A DNA stretch of 51,273 nt, from assembly GCA_902790475.1 (NCBI GenBank), contig CADASG010000042.1, positions 1 to 51,273 on the forward strand, written 5' to 3'. Origin of the DNA: an uncultured Ruminococcus sp. GTDB lineage: Bacteria > Bacillota > Clostridia > Oscillospirales > Acutalibacteraceae. The notes beneath the pieces are model-generated. The model was not told where the DNA came from, did no database searches, and was given only the letters and a program-made list of their open reading frames with translations. A program made the position numbers and the translations under genes. This document shows, piece by piece, positions 34,261-41,544 of this stretch. How positions within the stretch are numbered: the stretch's first letter is position 1; every line of letters starts with the position of its first letter.

Positions 34261-35889
34261 ATGATTCATTGTCCGTCCTGCGGCTCGGGACTGCGCTTTG
34301 ACATCGCGTCGCAGAAAACCTGCTGCGACCACTGCCGAAGCTTTTTTGAGCCGGAAGCGCTGCCCGACAGCGTATATGACGACGCGGAGACCGAAAAGGT
34401 CTTTGACAGCTTCCGCGTGATCTGCCCCGACTGCGGCGCGGAGCTGGTGACCACCGACCCCAACGACGCCGTGGGCTTTTGCCCTTACTGCGGCGGCGCG
34501 TCGGTGATCTATGATAAACTTCGCAAAGAGTGGGCGCCGAACGGGATCATCCCGTTTTCCGTCACAAAGGAGCAGTGCAGGGAGCTGTATTCAAAAGAGG
34601 TAAAGAAACAGTGGTTCGTGTCGCGCAAATACCGCGATCCGAAGCTTATCGAGAGCTTTCGCGGAATATATATGCCGTATAGCAGCTACCAAAACAGGGT
34701 GCAGGGACTCATTCAGCTTCGCGCGCACGGCAGGGAATACGACGAGGGCAACTACCGCTACTCCACCGATCATTTTATTGTAACAGCGAACGCCGACTAC
34801 ACGGTGAAGGATTCCTCGATGCACGAGGCTTCCGTCGCCTTTGACGACCACCTCAGCGACAGGATCGCTCCGTATGACGAAAAGGCTCTGCGCCGATTTA
34901 CACCCGGTTATCTCTGCGGCTTTTACGCCGAAACGGGCGATTTGGACGGAGACGAATACGCTTATGCTTCGGGCGAGACCGTAAGAAGCAGCATGTATAA
35001 CGCCCTAAACGGCGACAAGGTGTTTCACGGAGTGATGAAGGAGCAGAACCTGACGCTTGACAAGGCAAGCGACGACCATATCCCGTTCAAGCCGGAGTCC
35101 GCCGAACGCAGGCTTTACCCGGTTTGGTTTATGAGCTACCGTCGCGGAAACAAAATCACCTACGCAACCGTCAACGGACAGACCGGCAAGGTCGCCGCCG
35201 ATCTGCCGCTCAGTCCTCTGAGGATCCTTTTGACGGCGCTTGGACTGTTCGCAGTGCTGTTCGGTCTGATGCTGCTGCTTATAAACGTTTTGCCCACCGT
35301 TCCTGCCACCACCGTGAACGGCGTGAGCGCTATGCTCTCGCTGACGGGCATGTATATCATTCAGCACTCGTTTATCCGCACCGTCGGAAAAACGCTGCGC
35401 GCACCCGAAATGGACTGCAAGATCCCACTCGCCTTTATCGTATCCGCAATACTGATGACTGTCGGCGTGGTTTTGGCGACGACCGACGGCACCTATGAAC
35501 AGGACCGCTACGCAATGGGTATGCTTGCAATGATGGTGGGACTCATCGTCAACATCGTGCAGCATGTCAAGCAGAAAAAATATACGAATGTGATCAAGCA
35601 TTTGACTCTCACCACGCCGTCCATGCAGCAAAACGGCATACTTGCGGAGGCAAAAAGCTTCCGCGTGATCAACGGTATCTACCGCGTGCTGATGTATATC
35701 GCCGTGTTTATCTGTATCCTCGTTATTTCCGCGGATACTGCGGCAAAGTCTTTGTATTTCGCTTTGGCGGCTGTGAACGCCGCGGCTATGTTCGGACTCG
35801 CGCTGCTGCACATTTTCTTCCAGAAAAAGGTCGCTATGCGCCGTCCGCCTCAGTTCAACAAGAAGGGAGCGGCGTATGATGAAAAATAA
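34261..35889 (+). CDS. Zinc-ribbon membrane protein, first gene of the TPM/radical-SAM operon
   Basis: A 542-residue protein, function unknown. The N-terminus has two TFIIB-type zinc ribbons (Cys4/Cys7 with Cys22/Cys25, and Cys55/Cys58 with Cys74/Cys77). A central soluble region of about 230 residues contains PFSVTKEQCRELYSKEVKKQW and GIYMPYSSY. The C-terminal third has about five hydrophobic helices (roughly 320-520). The start ATG at 34261 follows AAAGGAGCGATACT; an open frame upstream is repeat-derived. It overlaps the next gene by 14 bp. Proteins of this kind are often found beside TPM-domain proteins in clostridia. Inference: a membrane partner or chaperone for the TPM protein. Confidence 0.8.
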   Translation: MIHCPSCGSGLRFDIASQKTCCDHCRSFFEPEALPDSVYDDAETEKVFDSFRVICPDCGAELVTTDPNDAVGFCPYCGGASVIYDKLRKEWAPNGIIPFSVTKEQCRELYSKEVKKQWFVSRKYRDPKLIESFRGIYMPYSSYQNRVQGLIQLRAHGREYDEGNYRYSTDHFIVTANADYTVKDSSMHEASVAFDDHLSDRIAPYDEKALRRFTPGYLCGFYAETGDLDGDEYAYASGETVRSSMYNALNGDKVFHGVMKEQNLTLDKASDDHIPFKPESAERRLYPVWFMSYRRGNKITYATVNGQTGKVAADLPLSPLRILLTALGLFAVLFGLMLLLINVLPTVPATTVNGVSAMLSLTGMYIIQHSFIRTVGKTLRAPEMDCKIPLAFIVSAILMTVGVVLATTDGTYEQDRYAMGMLAMMVGLIVNIVQHVKQKKYTNVIKHLTLTTPSMQQNGILAEAKSFRVINGIYRVLMYIAVFICILVISADTAAKSLYFALAAVNAAAMFGLALLHIFFQKKVAMRRPPQFNKKGAAYDEK

Positions 35890-36739
35890 GCTGAGAAAAC
35901 CGCTCTGCATTTGTCTGATATTTATTGTACTTACCGCCGCGTTCACCTTTTCGGCAAACGCCGCCGATGATGCTACGCGATATCAAAACAGCGAAACGGG
36001 TTACCGTGCAGTGATCATCGACGAGCTCGATCTGCTGACGGACTCGGAGGAGTCGCAGCTCGCCTTGGACATGGCGCCGATAACCGCCTACGGCAATATC
36101 GCCTTTTGGACAACCATGGAGCAGACTTCAAATGAGATAGATTCGGCGAGACTGAAACGCAAAGAGCTGTTCGGATTTTCAAGCGCGGGTATTTTCGCCG
36201 TCAACATGAGCGTTAAAAAGCTGACGATCCAAAGCTACGGCGATATCAACAGTGTGATAACCGATTCCTATGCGCGTTCCATTACCGACAATGTAAAAAA
36301 CTACGCTTCCACAGGGGATTATTACACCTGCGCGCAAATGGCTTTTCAGCAGATCTACACCAAGCTTGACGGCGGCACGATCAGCGAGCCGCTGAAGGTC
36401 ACGGGCTGCGTTGTGTTCGCGGTGATGATCGCTCTGATTTTGGCGCTGGGGATAGCCTTTTCACCCCGCTTCAATCCTCTGCTAAAGGATGCCGAAATAC
36501 AGTATCCTTCGCGCGCGAGGGCAAAGGGAAGCGTGAGCGAGGTCACGAATATCGCCTTCGTAGGAAAGACCACGACATACCGTCCGCCGCGACCCGTATA
36601 CATTCCGAGCGGAAGCTCCGGCGGATCAAGCTGCTCGAGCTGTTCGAGCGGATCAAGTTGCTCAAGCTGTTCGAGCGGTTCAAGCTGTTCGAGCTGCGGA
36701 GGCGGCGGCTGCGGCAGCGGCGGAAGCTCCTCGTTTTAA
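35876..36739 (+). CDS. Secreted TPM-domain protein with tandem Cys-Ser tail, candidate radical-SAM substrate
   Basis: A 287-residue membrane protein. The signal peptide runs to about residue 30 (FTFSANAA), the TPM domain covers roughly 45-165 (starts VIIDELDLLTDSEESQLA; includes AFWTTMEQTSNEID and GIFAVNM), a membrane segment lies at about 175-195, followed by a basic linker. The tail from 245 to 287 holds the nonapeptide SSCSSCSSG twice plus SSCSSC and GGGGCGSGG, with cysteines at 253, 256, 262, 265, 271, 274 and 279. TPM proteins usually end in plain Gly/Ser tails; the regular CxxC spacing is unusual. GGGAG precedes the ATG; a start three bases later is equally possible. It is followed after three bases by a radical SAM/SPASM gene. 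Confidence 0.85.
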   Translation: MMKNKLRKPLCICLIFIVLTAAFTFSANAADDATRYQNSETGYRAVIIDELDLLTDSEESQLALDMAPITAYGNIAFWTTMEQTSNEIDSARLKRKELFGFSSAGIFAVNMSVKKLTIQSYGDINSVITDSYARSITDNVKNYASTGDYYTCAQMAFQQIYTKLDGGTISEPLKVTGCVVFAVMIALILALGIAFSPRFNPLLKDAEIQYPSRARAKGSVSEVTNIAFVGKTTTYRPPRPVYIPSGSSGGSSCSSCSSGSSCSSCSSGSSCSSCGGGGCGSGGSSSF

Positions 36740-36742
36740 GCT

Positions 36743-37747
36743 ATGGAAGAGTATCTTTACGAGGGCTGCTTCACGCTGCAGTGGCACATCACCCACCGCT
36801 GCAACCTGCGCTGCGCCCACTGCTATCAGGATGACTACAGCGCCTTTGAGTCACGCGATACCATGACGGATGTACTCGATCAGTTTCAGGCGCTGCTGCG
36901 CGAGTACCGGCTCAGAGGACATATCAACGTCACGGGAGGCGAACCGCTGACCCATCCCGATTTGTTTTGGCTGCTGCGCGAGATCAACGACCGTCACATC
37001 TCCTCGGGCGTGCTCACGAACGGCACCCTCGTCGGACTGCGCGAGGCAAGGCTTTTTCGCGCCTGCGGCGTGGATTACGTGCAGATAAGCCTTGACGGTT
37101 TGGAAAAAACTCACGACGCGATCAGGGGAGAGGGAAGCTACGCGCGCGCACTCAGGGGGATAAACGCGCTCAAAGCGCAGGGGCTGTTCACCAGCGTCTC
37201 GTTTACCGCACAGCGCGGCAACCTGCGCGACCTGCCCGGGTTGGCGCGCGTCTGTGAAAAGGCAGGCGTTGACAAGCTGTGGTTCGACCGGGTGGTAATC
37301 CCTGCCGACGAAGATCCAAAGGGACTGTCGCTTGACAAAAAGGACTTTCAAAAGCTGATAAAAACCGCCGCGCGGCTAAACCGCAGCGGAAAGGTCTTTT
37401 GCGGAAGGGCTTTGCAGTTTATCCCTTGCCGCCGCAAGAATATCTACCGCTGTTCGGCAGGCGATTCGCTGCTGGTGCTGCTGGCTGACGGCTCCGTTAT
37501 GCCGTGCCGCAGACTGCCGTTAATCGCCGGCAATGCGCATGACAGCACTCTGCTCAGCATCTACCGCGATTCTCCCGTTATGATCTCGCTTCGTGAAACG
37601 GGAGTGCCGCAGGAATGCAGGGGCTGCCGCTACTCGGAGGACTGCCGCGGCGGCGCGAAGTGCGCGGCATACGCGCGTTTCGGCAGATACGATATCCCCG
37701 ACCCCGACTGTCCGCTGTTAAGGCAAAGTCATCGAGGAAATCTCTGA
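36743..37747 (+). CDS. Radical SAM/SPASM enzyme, possible maturase of the TPM tail
   Basis: A 334-residue radical S-adenosylmethionine enzyme. The [4Fe-4S]-SAM motif CNLRCAHC is at residues 20-27, NVTGGEP at about 62-68, and SLDG near 116-119. The C-terminal SPASM domain has Cys at 220, 229, 237, 255, 292, 295, 301, 307 and 323, with IYRCSAGDSLLVLLADGSVMPCR and CRGCRYSEDCRGG, enough for two auxiliary clusters. SPASM enzymes modify peptides or proteins, making thioether or C-C links. The start codon is three bases after the TPM stop, so translation is coupled. The direct link to a Cys-repeat protein makes that tail the natural substrate candidate; this is inference. No peptidase or precursor-peptide gene is seen. 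Confidence 0.9.
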   Translation: MEEYLYEGCFTLQWHITHRCNLRCAHCYQDDYSAFESRDTMTDVLDQFQALLREYRLRGHINVTGGEPLTHPDLFWLLREINDRHISSGVLTNGTLVGLREARLFRACGVDYVQISLDGLEKTHDAIRGEGSYARALRGINALKAQGLFTSVSFTAQRGNLRDLPGLARVCEKAGVDKLWFDRVVIPADEDPKGLSLDKKDFQKLIKTAARLNRSGKVFCGRALQFIPCRRKNIYRCSAGDSLLVLLADGSVMPCRRLPLIAGNAHDSTLLSIYRDSPVMISLRETGVPQECRGCRYSEDCRGGAKCAAYARFGRYDIPDPDCPLLRQSHRGNL

Positions 37748-37756
37748 CAATTTCTT

Positions 37757-37794
37757 AAGGCAGTACCGCGCGTTGATTTACGCGGTACTGCCTT
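37757..37794. terminator. Bidirectional palindrome/terminator (family B'-like)
   Basis: AAGGCAGTACCGCG pairs with CGCGGTACTGCCTT around a ten-base loop, between the convergent radical-SAM and lipoprotein genes. Sequence is related to the short family B' palindromes, with matching changes in both arms. Confidence 0.8.
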
Positions 37795-37805
37795 TACAGT
37801 TTGCT

Positions 37806-38183
37806 TTATTCATTCACCTTTGAAAAGAGGAAGGAATTTGATTCATTGTTGTAGTTGAGCGTAAGGGTCATCAGTCCTCCGCTGTAGTCAAGCTTTAGCG
37901 CCTGACCGCCGTAGGTGACGTCCACCGAGGTCTCGTTGAACACATACTCGCCCTCGTTTCGTATTCCGCCAAGCACCAAAATGCATTTGCCGCTCCTCTC
38001 AAACGTCAGGCTGAACTCCTTGTCTTCCTTTTTTATTTCGCTGTACGCGACCGAGCTGCCGCCGATGGTCACGGTGGTCGGCACCCACTTGCCGACGATC
38101 TCCTGATTATTGTCGTCGGAACAGCCTGCCAAGCCGCAAAGCATTGCCGCGCAAAGCAGAAGTCCGATCAGTTTTTTTACCAT
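37806..38183 (-). CDS. Small predicted lipoprotein, lipocalin-like
   Basis: A 125-residue exported lipoprotein with signal MVKKLIGLLLCAAMLCGLAGC and lipobox LAGC (Cys21). The mature part begins DDNNQEIVGKWV and runs as short beta strands with SLTFERSGKCIL and GEYVFNETSVDVTYGG, a pattern of small lipocalin-like proteins common in gut Firmicutes. Function unknown. TTGGAGATAATCAT precedes the ATG. It is single, converging on the radical-SAM operon, with the pckA promoter region on its other side. Confidence 0.8.
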   Translation of the reverse strand: MVKKLIGLLLCAAMLCGLAGCSDDNNQEIVGKWVPTTVTIGGSSVAYSEIKKEDKEFSLTFERSGKCILVLGGIRNEGEYVFNETSVDVTYGGQALKLDYSGGLMTLTLNYNNESNSFLFSKVNE

Positions 38184-38422
38184 ATGATTATCTCCAAAGA
38201 AAAAAGATACGACACTATTTTATCACTGTCGGGCTGATTCGTCAATTATGATTATACACAAAGATTACCCGCATCAAAGAAAAAAACCTGTTTTTCAGCC
38301 GATTCTTGCAGGAGAGAGGATATAAATCTTTCAAAAATCATTTTATGATTCTTTGTTAGAATTATAGGCAGTGTATTTTGCATGTTTCACAAAATAATAC
38401 TGCAACACAGGTTTTATTTGAC

Positions 38423-38451
38423 TTGCAAATCCCCATATATAATGGTATAAT
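38423..38451 (+). promoter_or_regulatory. Predicted pckA promoter (TTGCAA type)
   Basis: TTGCAA (38423-38428), 17-bp spacer, TATAAT (38446-38451). A TTGACT starts four bases earlier. Downstream GGTTACCATTTGGGTATC resembles the imperfect palindrome after the -10 box at 2763, and GCCGCTGTTGCGGC could form a leader hairpin. Confidence 0.65.
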
Positions 38452-38522
38452 ACACTTTGAGGTTACCATTTGGGTATCATCAGCCGCTGTTGCGGCAAGT
38501 ATATAGATAAGGAGTTATGTAT

Positions 38523-40220
38523 ATGTCAACAAAAGCTTATTACCCCTTAAACGAGATCGGCAAGGGCAAGGTCGGTTTCTCTAAGACCAGAGCGATCATC
38601 GAGGCTGCTTTCTACGGCAACAACGTCGTTAAGGTGAACACCTTGAAGGAAGCCTACAATCTCGCTAAGAATTCTCCCGGCACGATCGTGACCGACATGC
38701 CCGTTTACCGCGGCGAGGAATTCGGTCTGGACGCAGACGCAAAGGTGCTGCTGTTCAACGACGGCGCTATCACAGGCCGTTACGCGACCGCACGCCGCAT
38801 CGCCGGCGAACCCGGCGTTGACTGCGAAGCGCTTGACAAGGTTGTAATGGACGCTGTTTACAGCGCACGCTACAAGAAGCTCTATCACGCTACCTGCTTT
38901 GCGGGTCTTGACGAGGAATTCATGGTGAAGGTTCACCTGCTGATCCCCGAGGGCGAAGAAAATATCATGTACAACTGGATGCTCAACTTCCAGTATATGT
39001 CCGACGATTATGTAAAGATGTACAAGAACTCAAAGCCCGTCGGCGACGGCAACGAGCCCGACATCTATATCTTCTCCGATCCCCAGTGGACTCCCGTTGA
39101 GAACCCGGGCGTAAGCTTCGACTGCCTGTCCGATCCTGCCAAAAAGACCCTGTGCTACTTCAACACCGACACTAACTGCGCGGCTATTCTCGGCATGAGA
39201 TACTTCGGCGAGCACAAGAAGGGCACCCTGACCATGGTTTGGGCAATGGCTAACCGCAACGGTTACGCTTCCTGCCACGGCGGTCAGAAGGAATACACCC
39301 TTCCCGACGGCAGCAAGTATGTCGCTTCCGTTTACGGTCTGTCAGGCTCCGGTAAATCCACACTTACCCACGCAAAGCACGGCGGCAAGTACGAGATCAA
39401 GGTGCTCCACGACGACGCGTTCATCATCAACACCGACACCTGCGCGTCCATCGCGATCGAGCCCACCTACTTTGATAAAACAGCCGACTATCCCACAGGC
39501 TGCCCCGACAACAAGTATCTTCTCACCGTTCAGAACTGCTCCGCTACACTGGACGAGGACGGCAAGATCCAGATCGTTACCGAGGATATCCGCAACGGCA
39601 ACGGAAGAGCGATCAAGTCAAAGCTCTGGTCACCCAACCGTGTTGACAAGATCGAAGCACCCGTAAACGCTATCTTCTGGATCATGAAGGATCCCACCAT
39701 TCCTCCCGTTGTAAAGCTCAAGGGAGCTTCTCTGGCTTCCGTCATGGGCGCTACTCTGGCTACAAAGCGTTCCTCCGCAGAGCGTTTGGCTCCCGGCGTT
39801 GACCCCAACAAGCTCGTTGTTGTCCCCTACGCAAACCCCTTCAGAACCTATCCGCTGGCTAACGATTACGCCAAGTTCAAGAAGCTCGTTGAGGAAAAGA
39901 ACGTTGACTGCTACATCGTCAACACAGGCGACTTCATGGGCAAAAAGGTTCAGCCCAAGGACACCTTAGGCATACTCGAGGCTATCGTTGAGGGCAAGGC
40001 TGAGTTCAAGAAGTGGGGTCCCTTCTCCGACATCGAGATCATGGATTGGGAAGGCTTTGTACCCGACATGAACGACGCTGAGTATGTATCTCAGCTCAAG
40101 GCGAGAATGAACGACCGCGTAAACGAGATCAAGGCGTTCGGCGAAGAAAAGGGCGGTTACGACAAGCTCCCCGACGACGCTCTCGAAGCTATCCAGAAGG
40201 TCGTAGACGAGCTGGGCTGA
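38523..40220 (+). CDS. pckA: Phosphoenolpyruvate carboxykinase (ATP)
   Basis: Interconverts PEP + CO2 + ADP and oxaloacetate + ATP; in rumen- and gut-type fermenters it runs toward oxaloacetate. The 565-residue protein carries the kinase P-loop VYGLSGSGKSTLTHA, the metal-binding region LHDDAFIIN, and the downstream ATKRSSAERLAPGV arginine stretch. The N-terminal FNDGAITGRYATARR and the segment SCHGGQKEYTLPDG also fit. The start at 38523 is chosen over an ATG six bases earlier because AAGGAG then lies eight bases away. Codon use is strongly biased to GGC, AAG, CTC-type codons, as for a highly expressed gene. Single gene with its own strong promoter. Confidence 0.95.
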   Translation: MSTKAYYPLNEIGKGKVGFSKTRAIIEAAFYGNNVVKVNTLKEAYNLAKNSPGTIVTDMPVYRGEEFGLDADAKVLLFNDGAITGRYATARRIAGEPGVDCEALDKVVMDAVYSARYKKLYHATCFAGLDEEFMVKVHLLIPEGEENIMYNWMLNFQYMSDDYVKMYKNSKPVGDGNEPDIYIFSDPQWTPVENPGVSFDCLSDPAKKTLCYFNTDTNCAAILGMRYFGEHKKGTLTMVWAMANRNGYASCHGGQKEYTLPDGSKYVASVYGLSGSGKSTLTHAKHGGKYEIKVLHDDAFIINTDTCASIAIEPTYFDKTADYPTGCPDNKYLLTVQNCSATLDEDGKIQIVTEDIRNGNGRAIKSKLWSPNRVDKIEAPVNAIFWIMKDPTIPPVVKLKGASLASVMGATLATKRSSAERLAPGVDPNKLVVVPYANPFRTYPLANDYAKFKKLVEEKNVDCYIVNTGDFMGKKVQPKDTLGILEAIVEGKAEFKKWGPFSDIEIMDWEGFVPDMNDAEYVSQLKARMNDRVNEIKAFGEEKGGYDKLPDDALEAIQKVVDELG

Positions 40221-40333
40221 GTCATTTAGAGCGCCGGCCGAAATTATCTTTCCCATAATGATTCCCTGTCGTGCTGATGTGCGGCAGGGAAATAGTATTA
40301 GGTGGAAAACGCATCATAAAAGGAGGTTTTAGA

Positions 40334-41314
40334 ATGAAACATACGAAATTGTTATCCGCCGTTATGGCAGCGATCGTGACTGTCTCCGCTATGACAGTAT
40401 GTCTGCCGTCTGTGTCAGCATATGAAAACTATCAGGATCCGACGGGACACTGCACTGAAACAGACACTTATCCCGTCGAGGATTATACATACGATCCATA
40501 CGATCTATACGGTTCTACCAATCACTGCACCGATTGGGAGGATTATTATTTGTACATGGAATCGAATTACTGCGAAGACAACAATTATTATTCGGGTTCC
40601 TTGTACGGTACCCATGAATTAACGTTTACTGCGCCCGAGGATTTGGAGATCGTCAGTTTCAAATTCACGCTTTATCATGAAGATCCGTGCGTTTCGTTAA
40701 TCAGCTACGCTCCGTTTACCGACATGGACTGCGAAGAGCAGAACGATACGCGCATGCTGACGGGCAGCTTTGCTTCAACTAAAGCCGTGACGGTCAAAAA
40801 GGGTCAGCCGCTGCTGACTGCGGATGTTAAGGTAAGTGTAGCTGATGCTTACTTCTTTAACGACAGCGGTTTTCGGACTACCGTGTATTTTGAAGTTGAA
40901 GAATTACAGGTCGTTACCGCCGAAGGCTACAAGGTGATAATCGGCGATGAGGACACCACCGCTCCTGCCGGGGATCCCTATGGTCCCACCGATCACTGCA
41001 CAACCGACCCCGTGCCCACTTCGGTTCCCGGTGAGTCTTTCGATCCGCTGATCGCCACCACAACGCCCGGCATTCCTCCGGTTTCCGTTGTTATCGGCGA
41101 CGTTGATCACAACGGCTCCGTGAACATTGACGACGCCACAACGCTTCAAAGACATATCGCGGCTTTCAAAAACGCAGACGGCACGCCGATCGTTGATGAA
41201 ACCGATCCTGCGCAGATGGCGGTTGCCGACGTCAACAGCGACGGCGTCATCAGCGTAAAAGACGTAACCATGATCCAGCGTTATCTTGCCGGTATCATTG
41301 AAAAGCTCGGATAA
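40334..41314 (+). CDS. Secreted dockerin-containing protein
   Basis: A 326-residue exported protein. The signal peptide ends near SVSA (about residue 30). A Tyr/Asp/His-rich segment follows (GSTNHCTDWEDYYLY), then a beta-rich domain from HELTFTAPEDLEIVSFKFTL to about residue 215 whose strands recall cohesin or X-module folds, a Thr/Pro linker, and a C-terminal type I dockerin. The dockerin has two calcium-loop repeats: GDVDHNGSVNIDDATTLQRH and ADVNSDGVISVKDVTMIQRY. AAAGGAGGTTTTAGA precedes the ATG at 40334. Dockerins bind cohesins on scaffoldins, so this protein should join an extracellular or cell-bound complex; its own function is unknown. Confidence 0.85.
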   Translation: MKHTKLLSAVMAAIVTVSAMTVCLPSVSAYENYQDPTGHCTETDTYPVEDYTYDPYDLYGSTNHCTDWEDYYLYMESNYCEDNNYYSGSLYGTHELTFTAPEDLEIVSFKFTLYHEDPCVSLISYAPFTDMDCEEQNDTRMLTGSFASTKAVTVKKGQPLLTADVKVSVADAYFFNDSGFRTTVYFEVEELQVVTAEGYKVIIGDEDTTAPAGDPYGPTDHCTTDPVPTSVPGESFDPLIATTTPGIPPVSVVIGDVDHNGSVNIDDATTLQRHIAAFKNADGTPIVDETDPAQMAVADVNSDGVISVKDVTMIQRYLAGIIEKLG

Positions 41315-41333
41315 ATAAAACTATAGAAAACAG

Positions 41334-41366
41334 AAAACGCAGAGGCGAAAATGCCTCTGCGTTTTT
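41334..41366 (+). terminator. Terminator of the dockerin gene
   Basis: AAAACGCAGAGGC pairs with GCCTCTGCGTTTT around a short A-rich loop, followed by TTTTT. The 180 bp after it, up to 41544, show no gene. Confidence 0.9.
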
Positions 41367-41544
41367 GCATGTTACGGTTTGTATCGGTATATCAGGAGTC
41401 GGTAAACAGTTTGCCCGATTAACGGTTTCATCAGTGCTGACGGTAACCGCCGCCATGCAGCTGAAAACCGGCAATGAACGTCAGCTAAAGGCTGTTGAGC
41501 TGCGTGTCTTTTCACGATGATCTCCCGAAATATGTGTTGTTGTC

